From positions 1 through 38,967 of IMG/VR virus record IMGVR_UViG_3300045012_000256: 38,967 nt of DNA. One strand, 5' to 3'. A model generated the notes under the pieces. That model made no database searches, was not told the origin of the DNA, and saw nothing but the letters and a program-made list of their open reading frames with translations. Source of the stretch: a virus. Position 1 is the first letter of the stretch; every line of letters begins with the position of its first letter. The position numbers were made by a program, and so were the translations under genes. Below, piece after piece: positions 32,910 to 38,967 of this stretch.

Positions 32910-34909
32910 TGAACAAGCTTAAAGTCATTCTCGCCGTTGGACTTGCGCTGTTTTTCACGCATGCGTTAAGCGCGTCTGCACAGACGGTCATCGACAAGCC
33001 TCAAGTCACCACGCCAAGCGCGTGCGGAGGCACCATCACCAACAACGCCTGCGTCTGCAACGGCGCGGCGGTCGCTGGTGCGTTTTCGTGCAGCGTAACT
33101 TGTCCTTCCAGCGGCGCGATCAGCGTTTGCTCGTGCGCGAGCACGGGAACCCTGACCGACGCCCTCACCGAGACAAGCCAATCGGCGACGGTGAACTCAC
33201 GTCAGCGCGTTCTCTCGCCCAGCAGCCCGACACTCAGTCTGGAGGCGGCAGATATTCTCAGCACCAACACAAGCGCCTATACGGTGAAATCGACGGCAGG
33301 GTCGGGCGTCATCACTCATTCAATGGCGTTGCAGTGCATGTCGGGATTGACGGCGACGCCCTTCGATACCATTGGCGGACAGGTCAATTCGACGGCGAGC
33401 GATACATGGCTAGGCGCCCCCATTTCCAGCTTTCCCTTGACCACCATCGCGTGCGCGGCGGGAACCTGTACCGGCACGACGCTGGTGACTGAAGGCTTTA
33501 CCGGCACTCCATCGGCGGTCATCGCGAACACGTCGAACAGCTCGTGCAACGGTACTTTCACGATCACGCCGGTGACGGGGACGACCTTCACATTTCCGGC
33601 TGGCAGTTGCAGTTCGGCGAGTGGCGGTTCGGTTTATCTGTCGCTCGCTTCTCTTGCGGACATCACGGAGCTTGGCATCGGTTGTAAGTGCGCAGGCGGC
33701 GTCCAGACGGCGATTAGCTCAACTTCGATGCCCGCATACCTCCTGCAAGGGACCAACACTGCCGTTCCCGCAAATGCTTCGAATAGCGTGGTGACGAGCA
33801 ACACGATAGCGAGTAGCGGCGCATCGCTGGCGGATTCCAACGTGGTGGTAACGGGTACCGCGCGGACGAATCTCTCAACCTTCGCGACCTATATCAGCAG
33901 CGTGCAGACGGCTTGGGTGGCGCATCCGGCAGATTCGCAAGGAACTGTGCTCACGGGGACTTCGGCGACTGTCGCATTGCCGACGAGCGTTGCGACTGGC
34001 GACTGCGTGACGATGCAGGGTGGTCCCGGCAACTCCGCTAACACCTTGTCAATTAGTAACAGCAACGGTAATACCTACACACCCGCTCCGAGCAGTCCCT
34101 ACACATGGAATATCGGCTTGGGCGGATATGCTTGGTACGTGTGGTACACACAGCAGCAATCGGGTGCGGGAAATCCGACCTTGGCTATTGCCGGAGGTAA
34201 CTGCACTAATTGCGGGGGCGTCATCACGCGCCATTTCACGCCCCCCAGCGGCGTTGGATGCTTCGTGAAGAGCGCGACATTTCAGGCGAACGCCTCTAGC
34301 TTGATAGGGCAAGCGCCCGCGTTGGCTGGAACGGTGGGCGATCTGTTGGCGTGGTCATTTATCGGAACGTCATCGTGGAATACCGCCTTCACGTTGCTCA
34401 ATCCCGAATTGGGAACGCCAGACCTCGCCTACGTGGGAACAGGTTCGACCGTCCTTCAGGACGGACACTATTACTACACCGCCACGAACACGGCGCCCGC
34501 ATATAATGTAACCAATGGTGGCACAGCGTCGGCCAACGGAGGCGTATCTCTTGATTTCCAAGGCTCGCCCACCCCGACAGCGACTGCGACTCCGACAGCT
34601 ACTGCAACAGCGACAGCGACTGCCACCGCAACGAACACCATAACGCCGACCCCAACGGCCACAGCCACGGCTACCGCCACTGCAACCGCCACTGCGACCC
34701 CAACCGTCACGCCTACGGCGACCGCGACGGCTACTGCGACCGCTACGCCTACAATCACGGCCACCCCGACCATCACCGCCACGCCTACGATAAGCGCCAC
34801 TCCTACAGTCAGCGCCACCCCCACCGGCGGCGCGACTCCGGTGTGCAGCAACGTGACGATGGGGAAGCGTATCGGGGGGCTTCATGTGTCGTGCAACGGG
34901 GGCTTTTGA
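32909..34909 (+). CDS. Exported Cys-rich repeat protein with C-terminal Thr-Ala tract
   Basis: The ATG at 32909 overlaps the previous stop (TGATG); an in-frame ATG at 32864 lies inside the preceding gene. The 666-residue product has a signal peptide (MNKLKVILAVGLALFFTHALSASA, then QT), a Cys-rich start (CVCNG, CSVTCPSSGAISVCSCAS), a long Ser/Thr body with a NGTFTITPVTGTTFTFPAG segment like that in the giant LamG-like protein, and a beta-sandwich-like module (about 350-550). It ends with a Thr-Ala/Pro tract (553-644) and a short Cys-containing tail. Here the repeat is terminal, so the tail may be an attachment end. Confidence 0.65.
   Translation: MNKLKVILAVGLALFFTHALSASAQTVIDKPQVTTPSACGGTITNNACVCNGAAVAGAFSCSVTCPSSGAISVCSCASTGTLTDALTETSQSATVNSRQRVLSPSSPTLSLEAADILSTNTSAYTVKSTAGSGVITHSMALQCMSGLTATPFDTIGGQVNSTASDTWLGAPISSFPLTTIACAAGTCTGTTLVTEGFTGTPSAVIANTSNSSCNGTFTITPVTGTTFTFPAGSCSSASGGSVYLSLASLADITELGIGCKCAGGVQTAISSTSMPAYLLQGTNTAVPANASNSVVTSNTIASSGASLADSNVVVTGTARTNLSTFATYISSVQTAWVAHPADSQGTVLTGTSATVALPTSVATGDCVTMQGGPGNSANTLSISNSNGNTYTPAPSSPYTWNIGLGGYAWYVWYTQQQSGAGNPTLAIAGGNCTNCGGVITRHFTPPSGVGCFVKSATFQANASSLIGQAPALAGTVGDLLAWSFIGTSSWNTAFTLLNPELGTPDLAYVGTGSTVLQDGHYYYTATNTAPAYNVTNGGTASANGGVSLDFQGSPTPTATATPTATATATATATATNTITPTPTATATATATATATATPTVTPTATATATATATPTITATPTITATPTISATPTVSATPTGGATPVCSNVTMGKRIGGLHVSCNGGF
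34565..34840. repeat. Thr-Ala/Pro repeat-coding tract 5
   Basis: The longest tract, residues 553-644 of the Cys-rich exported protein, near its C-terminus. It moves from TATATAT to TITATPTISATPTVSATP units, showing stepwise divergence along the tract. Only about 22 residues follow. Confidence 0.85.
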
Positions 34910-34914
34910 TGGCT

Positions 34915-34942
34915 TTGGAAGCCAAAGGTAATGCTTTATAGT
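34915..34942 (+). promoter_or_regulatory. Possible sigma70-like promoter ahead of lysis region
   Basis: TTGGAA (34915-34920), a 16-base gap and TATAGT (34937-34942) resemble -35 and -10 boxes (4 of 6 and 5 of 6 to consensus). The site lies in one of the few non-coding gaps, just before the run of small membrane genes. It may drive late lysis expression. The match is modest and a chance hit is possible. Confidence 0.3.
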
Positions 34943-34981
34943 CATGAGACGAGGCCTAATACAGGGGGAATCAGGAGGGGG

Positions 34982-35317
34982 ATGTCGGCTGGAGGCTGGT
35001 TTGTTCCGTTTGATTATGTGGTGTCGCTGGTCGGGGTATTCATTGGCGCGCTGGGCCTCTTGTGGTTCGGCGTCGTGGTGAGAGTCTTCGTGAACAACGA
35101 ACGCCGCCTTGTGAATCTCGAAGCCTATGCGGACCCACGCAACGAGGTAATGCGTAACGACTTACTGATCGCGCGATTCAAACTAATGCTGGCGGATATG
35201 GAAATACGACTGGGCACGAATCTGGAGAGCAAGCGCGTGTCGATCGAATCCACGATCAAGTCGCAGGTCAATCAAGTGGTTGACGCATTGAAGGAAAACG
35301 GAGGCGCGGGACGGTGA
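34982..35317 (+). CDS. Single-pass membrane protein, lysis region
   Basis: The ATG at 34982 follows AGGAGGGGG; an in-frame ATG at 34931 has no such site. The 110-residue product has an N-terminal hydrophobic segment (DYVVSLVGVFIGALGLLWFGVVV), then a charged helical domain (IARFKLMLADMEIRLGTNLE). The topology resembles an inner-membrane spanin or a class III holin, but other membrane functions are equally possible. Its stop overlaps the GTG of the next tiny gene. Confidence 0.6.
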   Translation: MSAGGWFVPFDYVVSLVGVFIGALGLLWFGVVVRVFVNNERRLVNLEAYADPRNEVMRNDLLIARFKLMLADMEIRLGTNLESKRVSIESTIKSQVNQVVDALKENGGAGR

Positions 35318-35394
35318 GCATCGGAACGCTGATAGAGGCTATCTGCGTGGTGGCGGCCGTGTCGTGGCTGATCGCGGGGTCGGACAGCCTGTGA
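35314..35394 (+). CDS. Tiny 26-residue membrane protein
   Basis: The GTG at 35314 forms a GTGA overlap with the upstream stop; TGA at 35392-35394. The 26 residues are MSIGTLIEAICVVAAVSW followed by LIAGSDSL, essentially one membrane helix. Coupled start and hydrophobicity support it; too short for any family call. Might assist lysis. Confidence 0.45.
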   Translation: MSIGTLIEAICVVAAVSWLIAGSDSL

Positions 35395-35395
35395 T

Positions 35396-35659
35396 ATGGA
35401 CGATGACGGGAAGGTACTCGCAGAGCGAATCGAGCAACTTGAAAAGCGCATCTACGAAAGATTCGATGCCGAGAGAGAACTACGCGAGAAGATGGAACAG
35501 TCGGTTAACGGCAGGCTCGAAGGAATGAACGAGTTCAGGCATCAACTCGATCGGCAGGCGGCGACCTTCATCACGTGGCCTTCGTTGTTCGCTGTATCGA
35601 CTGGTGTCGCATTAGCGGTGGCGGCGGTCGCGACGTTGATTCAAAAGTTACTGAAATAG
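35396..35659 (+). CDS. Coiled-coil / C-terminal transmembrane protein
   Basis: An 87-residue protein: a charged coiled coil (about 5-50: ERIEQLEKRIYERFDAEREL), the conserved-looking MNEFRHQLDRQAATFITW, then one C-terminal hydrophobic helix (SLFAVSTGVALAVAAVATLI). This layout is common in small phage membrane proteins found in lysis clusters. It starts 1 base after the previous gene. Holin-like or lysis-regulator role inferred. Confidence 0.6.
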   Translation: MDDDGKVLAERIEQLEKRIYERFDAERELREKMEQSVNGRLEGMNEFRHQLDRQAATFITWPSLFAVSTGVALAVAAVATLIQKLLK

Positions 35660-35668
35660 GAGGCCCAA

Positions 35669-35833
35669 ATGGACTTAGTTCTACTCGTGGTAGTGTTGAT
35701 TCTGCTGTTCGGTGGCGGCGGATACTGGGGCGGCGCGTTCGGCCCGTATAATTACGGCTCCTACGGCTACGGCGGCTTCCTGCCGATCCTTCTCGTCGTC
35801 GTGCTCGTGTGGCTCTTGCTGGGGCATCGGTAA
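35669..35833 (+). CDS. Small two-segment membrane protein, DUF3309-like
   Basis: TAGGAGG precedes the ATG at 35669. The 54 residues have an N-terminal helix (LVLLVVVLILLFGGGGYWGG), a Tyr/Gly loop (PYNYGSYGYGGF) and a second helix (LPILLVVVLVWLLLGHR). The helix-Gly/Trp/Tyr loop-helix pattern resembles the short DUF3309 membrane proteins. Ends in TAATG shared with the holin candidate. Function not established. Confidence 0.6.
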   Translation: MDLVLLVVVLILLFGGGGYWGGAFGPYNYGSYGYGGFLPILLVVVLVWLLLGHR

Positions 35834-36150
35834 TGCCGGACGATACGCCAGTCGTAAAAACGACCGTCATCGACGAGAAGACCGGCGCTGCCGCGACGCA
35901 ACAGCCGCCACCGCCCCAAATCATCGCGGACGATAACGCGCGGAAGTACCTCGCCTCTGGGGTCATACTTCAGTTTCTGCTCGTGGTCGGGTATATCATC
36001 TACTCGAACAAGGGAGTGGCGACGGCGAGCAATACCGAACTGATGATCGTCGGTGCCGAGGTGACCTTTATGACCACCGTGCTGAACTATTATTTTGGTT
36101 CGAGCTCGGGCTCGACCGCAAAGAGTGCCGCAGCAGGAGACAAACGATGA
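35833..36150 (+). CDS. Holin candidate
   Basis: The ATG at 35833 (TAATG overlap) gives 105 residues. A polar N-terminus (PDDTPVVKTTVIDEKTG) precedes two membrane segments: YLASGVILQFLLVVGYIIYS (about 44-63) and ELMIVGAEVTFMTTVLNYYFG (about 73-93), then GSSSGSTAKS and a basic end. NYYFGSSSGS just after the last helix is typical of two-helix phage holins. It would form inner-membrane lesions at lysis time. Overlaps the next gene by 4 bases. Confidence 0.65.
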   Translation: MPDDTPVVKTTVIDEKTGAAATQQPPPPQIIADDNARKYLASGVILQFLLVVGYIIYSNKGVATASNTELMIVGAEVTFMTTVLNYYFGSSSGSTAKSAAAGDKR

Positions 36151-36851
36151 TCAACATCGCAGTAATCAACGAATCGACCGTCTACACCGACCAGCAAGCG
36201 CAGCAGACGATGGCCGCGCTCCAGACGCAGTGGAATCGCGACATGGCTCCTGTGTGGGGCATCGAGAACGCGACGTTCGTGTGGACGCCGAAGGGCACGA
36301 CGCCGCCTGCGACCTCGTGGTGGCTGGTCTTTCTCGACGACAGCGATCAGGCTGGCGCGCTCGCCTATCACGACGTGACTAATACTGGCCTGCCAATCAG
36401 CAAGGTCTTCGTGAAGACGATCCAGTCCGACAACTCCAGCGTGAGCGTCGGCGCGTCGCACGAGTGCTGCGAGATGGCGGTGGACCCGACGATCAACCTT
36501 TCGGCGCAAGATCCGAACGGCTTGTTCTGGGCCTACGAGATTTGCGATCCCGTAGAGGACGACCAGTACGGCTATGACATCGGCGGCGTGCTCGTCAGCG
36601 ACTTCGTGACGCCAGCGTGGTTCGGATTTCAGAGCAGCGGCGCGCCGTTCGACTTCCAGAAGAAAGCGGGCGCTGCGTTTGCGATTCTGTCGGGCGGATA
36701 CGCGCAGAGCAACAATGGGTCAGGGTGGACGCAGACGACCGGACAGAAGGCGCGAGCATCGGCGATGGTGATGGCACCGCCGAAGGGCAGCCGTCGCGAG
36801 CGGCGGGTGCGCGGGAACGGCAACTTTCAGCCGTCGGCGCACAAGTTCTAA
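36147..36851 (+). CDS. HExxE-motif protein, putative metallopeptidase-like
   Basis: A 234-residue protein with SHECCEMAVDP (His105, Glu106, Glu109), followed by YEICDPVEDDQYGYDIGG and a SDFVTPAWF...GGY C-terminal block. I recall a bacterial and phage family with SHExxExxxDP and YEI.DPVE. The order resembles a shortened zinc-peptidase site (HExxE with a downstream acidic residue), but HExxH is absent. The basic tail (PKGSRRERRVRGNG) lies after the domain. It overlaps the holin candidate (ATGA). Cell-wall or protein cleavage is a possibility, not shown. Confidence 0.5.
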   Translation: MINIAVINESTVYTDQQAQQTMAALQTQWNRDMAPVWGIENATFVWTPKGTTPPATSWWLVFLDDSDQAGALAYHDVTNTGLPISKVFVKTIQSDNSSVSVGASHECCEMAVDPTINLSAQDPNGLFWAYEICDPVEDDQYGYDIGGVLVSDFVTPAWFGFQSSGAPFDFQKKAGAAFAILSGGYAQSNNGSGWTQTTGQKARASAMVMAPPKGSRRERRVRGNGNFQPSAHKF

Positions 36852-36894
36852 ACCTTAATTTGCAGTTAGCCGCTGGCGGGCGTAGGGTAACGAC

Positions 36895-37089
36895 ATGGAA
36901 GAAACGGTAGAATATCAGCGCCAGACGCTCCAAGTACTGGAGAAGATTCTTGCCGCAGACCTGCGTATCGAAGCGCTGCAAGAAAAAATTCTCGCCGTTG
37001 ATGAGAAGATTCTGAAGGTGCTGACCGCGAATCCAGACGTGAGTTCGTTCAAAATAACGGCGGGAACGCCAATAAAACAAGGAGCTTGA
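36895..37089 (+). CDS. Small coiled-coil protein
   Basis: A 64-residue helical protein with heptad pattern (YQRQTLQVLEKILAADLRIE; KILAVDEKILKVL), acidic and lacking Cys. Ends 5 bases before the next ATG. May oligomerise; otherwise unknown. Confidence 0.55.
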   Translation: MEETVEYQRQTLQVLEKILAADLRIEALQEKILAVDEKILKVLTANPDVSSFKITAGTPIKQGA

Positions 37090-37094
37090 GGACA

Positions 37095-37499
37095 ATGGCA
37101 GGAAAGAATGTGAGATCTCTTGGGGACCAGATCGCAGTAACGATGCTCGACGACCAGATGGTGACGCTCACTGCGGCGCCGGTGGACGACGAGGGCAATC
37201 CAATCGCCCTGCCTGCGGGTGGCGTGCCGACTTGGGCGACTTCGCCTGGTACGGCCGGTAGCGTCAGCGCAGCAGCCGATCCGACTGGCCTTACCGCCGT
37301 GTTTACCGGCACGAAGGGCGTAGCTGGGGTCGAGAACGTAACCGTCAGCTTTACGAACAGCGACGGCACCACGGCGACGGGCACCGCAGTCATCACCACG
37401 ACCATCGACCCGACCGAACTCGACATCGGCGGATTCAATGTGGCGGCTGGAACGCCCAGCGCGCAGACTCCTGCCGCCAGCTCGTCCAAGCGTCCGTAG
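37095..37499 (+). CDS. Ig-like beta-sandwich protein
   Basis: ATG at 37095 (an in-frame TTG at 37086 is rejected) gives 134 residues. Repeated strands (VTLTAAPVDDEGNPIALPAG; VENVTVSFTNSDGTTATGTA) match a bacterial Ig-like (Big) domain of the sort found on phage surfaces. No signal peptide. Possibly a virion decoration domain. A hairpin terminator follows its stop. Confidence 0.6.
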   Translation: MAGKNVRSLGDQIAVTMLDDQMVTLTAAPVDDEGNPIALPAGGVPTWATSPGTAGSVSAAADPTGLTAVFTGTKGVAGVENVTVSFTNSDGTTATGTAVITTTIDPTELDIGGFNVAAGTPSAQTPAASSSKRP

Positions 37500-37505
37500 T
37501 CCCAT

Positions 37506-37545
37506 CGCCAGCGGGGTTACTCCCGGCTCCGCTGGCGTCTTTCCC
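37506..37545 (+). terminator. Probable rho-independent terminator
   Basis: CGCCAGCGGGG (37506-37516) pairs with CTCCGCTGGCG (37527-37537), an 11-pair stem including one G-T, with a 10-base loop and TCTTTCCC downstream. Sits 7 bases after the Ig-like gene stop. The T-rich tail is short, so termination strength is uncertain. Confidence 0.7.
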
Positions 37546-37560
37546 TTGGCGTACATTTCG

Positions 37561-37566
37561 TATAAA
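37561..37566 (+). promoter_or_regulatory. Possible -10 element upstream of lipoprotein gene
   Basis: TATAAA at 37561-37566 lies just 8 bases before the ATG at 37575, after the terminator. No good -35 at 16-18 bases is seen. If used, the transcript would start near the ATG and be nearly leaderless, consistent with the lack of a ribosome site there. Weak evidence. Confidence 0.25.
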
Positions 37567-37574
37567 TAGACGCC

Positions 37575-37931
37575 ATGCGGAAAAGTATTAGCCTCGGACT
37601 TATCGTCGGCTCACTCGCGTTCTACCTCGCGGGATGCGCCAAAATCTCTCTCACCACTCAGTGCCCCGCGAATAGCGCAGGCGTCTCGTTCGCGCTCGCT
37701 GGATCGACTGTGGGCAATCAGGCTATCGCAATGCTTGGGTCCGCGCTTGGTGGCGCTGCGTTGATGGGTGCCAGGCAGAACGCGGCGGCTGACGCGACGT
37801 TGCCGACCAACACGATGTCGTACGAGTATTTGCCTATCTTCGGCGCGGACTCCGGATCGCTGACGTGCATCGAACCTATCGCGCCGCCGACGGTGGTGAC
37901 TGCGGGACCGCCTGCCGCGATTCTGCATTGA
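37575..37931 (+). CDS. Lipoprotein (1)
   Basis: A 118-residue protein: MRKSISLGLIVGSLAFYLAGC has a signal ending in LAGC, a clear lipobox, so the mature protein would be acylated at Cys21. The mature part is Ala/Gly/Ser-rich with two more Cys (TQCPANSAG, LTCIEPI) and a long Ala/Gly stretch. No ribosome site. Its TTGA end is shared with a second lipoprotein. May be an outer-membrane spanin-type or surface-exclusion protein. Confidence 0.7.
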   Translation: MRKSISLGLIVGSLAFYLAGCAKISLTTQCPANSAGVSFALAGSTVGNQAIAMLGSALGGAALMGARQNAAADATLPTNTMSYEYLPIFGADSGSLTCIEPIAPPTVVTAGPPAAILH

Positions 37932-38080
37932 GGCTGATAGCCTTGGCCCTCGCGCTGCTCTCGTCCTGCGCCGCCCCGCCACCCGTGGCGTACCCGTGGA
38001 ACGTGCATCCGCTGCCTGCGGCGACGCCTGCGCCCTGCGTGGAGAATGTCTACAGCGACGTGCTAAAACTATGTCCGTAA
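37928..38080 (+). CDS. Small Pro-rich lipoprotein (2), Rz1-like in design
   Basis: TTG at 37928 overlaps the previous stop (TTGA) and yields 50 residues ending at TAA 38078-38080: a hydrophobic lead (LIALALALLSSC) with an LSSC lipobox, then AAPPPVAYPWNVHPLPAATP and a Cys-containing tail. Size, Pro richness and lipobox recall phage o-spanins such as Rz1. No matching inner-membrane partner overlaps it, so spanin function is only a hypothesis. Confidence 0.6.
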   Translation: MRLIALALALLSSCAAPPPVAYPWNVHPLPAATPAPCVENVYSDVLKLCP

Positions 38081-38093
38081 AAGGAGAAGAACG

Positions 38094-38294
38094 ATGAACC
38101 CATTCGGAGAATCGGCAGGAACGATGGCACAACCTAGTCCGAGCGCCATAGGAATCGGGGCCGAAAAAGCTCCCGAGCCTGCGCCTCACGCTGAACGAAT
38201 CATGGAGCTATATCGGCGCGTAGGTGAACTCGAAGCGGCGCTGAACGAAGCCGCGCAACGCATCATGCGACTGGAACGACGTGTGGGAGACTAG
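38094..38294 (+). CDS. Small coiled-coil protein before cell wall hydrolase
   Basis: A strong AAAGGAGAAG site precedes the ATG at 38094. The 66 residues have a Pro/Ala/Ser-rich start and a helical end with heptads (IMELYRRVGELEAALNEAAQ). Lies 9 bases before the hydrolase. Unknown role, possibly a lysis regulator. Confidence 0.6.
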   Translation: MNPFGESAGTMAQPSPSAIGIGAEKAPEPAPHAERIMELYRRVGELEAALNEAAQRIMRLERRVGD

Positions 38295-38303
38295 CCGCAC
38301 CCC

Positions 38304-38714
38304 GTGAATCCCGACTCGGCCTATTGGTCGAACGTCATCCTCCTCGCTCTCTGCGTCTGGCGCGAGGCACGCGGCGAAATATACACGGCGAAGCTGGCAG
38401 TAGCCTATACCGTAGTCACGAGAGCGGCGCACGGTGGCTGGTGGGGCGACTCGATCATGGCGGTGCTCCGATGCCCCGCCCAGTACACGTCGATGACGCA
38501 TGAGGGCGATCCGAACCTGGTGGTGCTTCCCGGCCCTGCCGATCCGTTCTGGGACGACTCGGTACAGGCGGCAGTGGCGGCACTCAGCAAGAGCGTGCCG
38601 AATCCCGCGCCGATGGCGGATTCGTACTTCAGTGGGGATGTGGTGCCGTATTGGGCGGCGTCGGCGACGTTGATTGCTGACGTGGGCGACTTTAAGTTCT
38701 ATCGGACGGTGTAA
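38304..38714 (+). CDS. SleB-type cell wall hydrolase (endolysin candidate)
   Basis: A 136-residue protein of the Hydrolase_2 / SleB family, peptidoglycan lytic enzymes. The signature CVWREARGE (Glu21 and Glu25), KLAVAYTVVTRA and the later CPAQYTSM match E-A-R-G-E, AVAxVVxNR and the QF/S segment of the family. GTG start at 38304. No signal peptide, so it would reach the wall through a holin. It is the best endolysin candidate. Its stop is one base from the converging Dam gene stop. Confidence 0.85.
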   Translation: MNPDSAYWSNVILLALCVWREARGEIYTAKLAVAYTVVTRAAHGGWWGDSIMAVLRCPAQYTSMTHEGDPNLVVLPGPADPFWDDSVQAAVAALSKSVPNPAPMADSYFSGDVVPYWAASATLIADVGDFKFYRTV

Positions 38715-38715
38715 T

Positions 38716-38967
38716 TCACGGACGGAGGATCTTGCCTAAGTCGTAGATCCTCTCCATTGGCCAATCCTGATCGCTGAAAACAACCACCGCGCTCGGGAAA
38801 GGCGCTGAACCTCCCTGATTGCCGAACTTGAGGCGTCCCTTCAGGAAAAGGATATACCGTGCATCCCAGCAGTCTTGCCACCAGCGAGTATCCGTGCGGG
38901 CTGGCAACAGACAGACCACCGTAATTCGATGTTCCGCCCATTCATTACGAGCCTTGCGTACGAATCT
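38716..38967 (-). CDS. dam: Phage Dam-type N6-adenine methyltransferase, 3' fragment (cut by window edge)
   Basis: A leftward frame open to the right edge, 83 residues visible. FVRKARNEWAEH, VVCLLPARTDTRWWQDCW, FLKGRLKFG and SAPFPSAVVVF match the C-terminal half of the phage DNA N-6-adenine-methyltransferase family (Dam, PF05869). The NPPY catalytic motif should lie beyond the window. It would methylate phage DNA, perhaps against host restriction. It converges on the hydrolase gene and is likely part of an early or replication module on the other strand. Confidence 0.85.
   Translation of the reverse strand, partial: RFVRKARNEWAEHRITVVCLLPARTDTRWWQDCWDARYILFLKGRLKFGNQGGSAPFPSAVVVFSDQDWPMERIYDLGKILRP

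Noticed and set aside
24597-34840. Tandem repeats as a CRISPR array
   Set aside because: The repeats are coding, degenerate, short-period and lack unique spacers.
24089-34851. Long minus-strand frames rich in Val-Ala (around 24089-24946, 31940-32296, 34474-34851)
   Set aside because: They are the complement of the Thr-Ala codons (ACN-GCN read backwards as GGC/NGT) and carry no independent motif or ribosome site.
34910-34924. Hairpin TGGCTT-TGG-AAGCCA after the Cys-rich exported gene
   Set aside because: Only 6 base pairs, no T-run downstream; not convincing as a terminator and it overlaps the weak promoter call.
38699-38941. A second minus-strand frame of 80 residues at the right edge
   Set aside because: It overlaps the Dam frame, which has clear family motifs.
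1-38967. Window as a closed circle with the Dam gene crossing the ends
   Set aside because: Joining base 1 to the right edge leaves the frame open but gives FNGRHFRSGH upstream of FVRKA with no NPPY, so the Dam gene is not restored; this looks like a linear slice.
1-38967. tRNA genes, integrase, attachment sites or origin
   Set aside because: None could be recognised by eye; a tRNAscan or att-site search would be needed to exclude them.

Overview
The window is a stretch of a tailed double-stranded DNA phage (or prophage), podovirus-like in its virion gene set. It reads almost entirely on the + strand: packaging, head, head-tail connector and tail, internal or ejection proteins, a large block of exported proteins, then lysis. 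The key identifications are a terminase large subunit, a P22-type portal, a scaffold, an N4-gp56-type major capsid protein, an adaptor and a nozzle. No replication, integration or repressor genes are visible. A Dam-type methylase on the opposite strand, cut by the right edge, suggests another module begins beyond the window. Genes are packed tightly, mostly with ATGA, GTGA, TTGA, TGATG or TAATG stop/start overlaps, so much of the window is probably translated from long polycistronic messages. No tRNA, rRNA, CRISPR array or insertion sequence was seen.

Layout. 1-3009: small unknown genes around the terminase. 3021-5276: portal. 5269-8943: an enzyme cassette (short DNA methyltransferase, TagB-like GT-B transferase, GT-A glycosyltransferase, a possible 28-residue peptide and an ATP-grasp ligase) between portal and scaffold. 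8948-10728: scaffold and three small genes, one a zinc ribbon. 10725-11583, minus strand: an inserted island with a NUMOD4/HNH homing-type endonuclease, a zinc-ribbon protein and an 81-residue unknown. 11787-15885: major capsid protein, small virion genes and head-tail adaptor. 15886-18240: nozzle, fibre-like protein and GNAT-like protein. 18237-23506: glycine-rich and alanine/glutamine-rich proteins, likely internal or ejected. 23503-34909: seven proteins with Sec-type or signal-anchor N-termini plus one without. Three are very large and carry Thr-Ala/Pro repeat tracts, a recurring beta-sandwich-like module, a LamG-like region and a possible glycoside hydrolase domain. 34982-38714: small membrane proteins, a holin candidate, an HExxE protein, two lipoproteins and a SleB-type cell wall hydrolase.

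The most unusual parts are the 11.4 kb block of export-targeted proteins, since normal phage tail proteins assemble in the cytoplasm, and the enzyme cassette between portal and scaffold. The first could remodel or coat the host surface, degrade extracellular glycan, or be an unusual route to receptor-binding proteins. The second could modify DNA, virion protein or a small peptide. Both are inferences.

The host is not identifiable from the sequence alone. Lipobox lipoproteins, AxA-type signal peptides and a SleB-type hydrolase fit a Gram-negative or other diderm bacterium. The Thr-Ala-Pro repeats and a Cys-rich segment resemble secreted proteins of environmental soil or sediment bacteria, which is only a weak hint.
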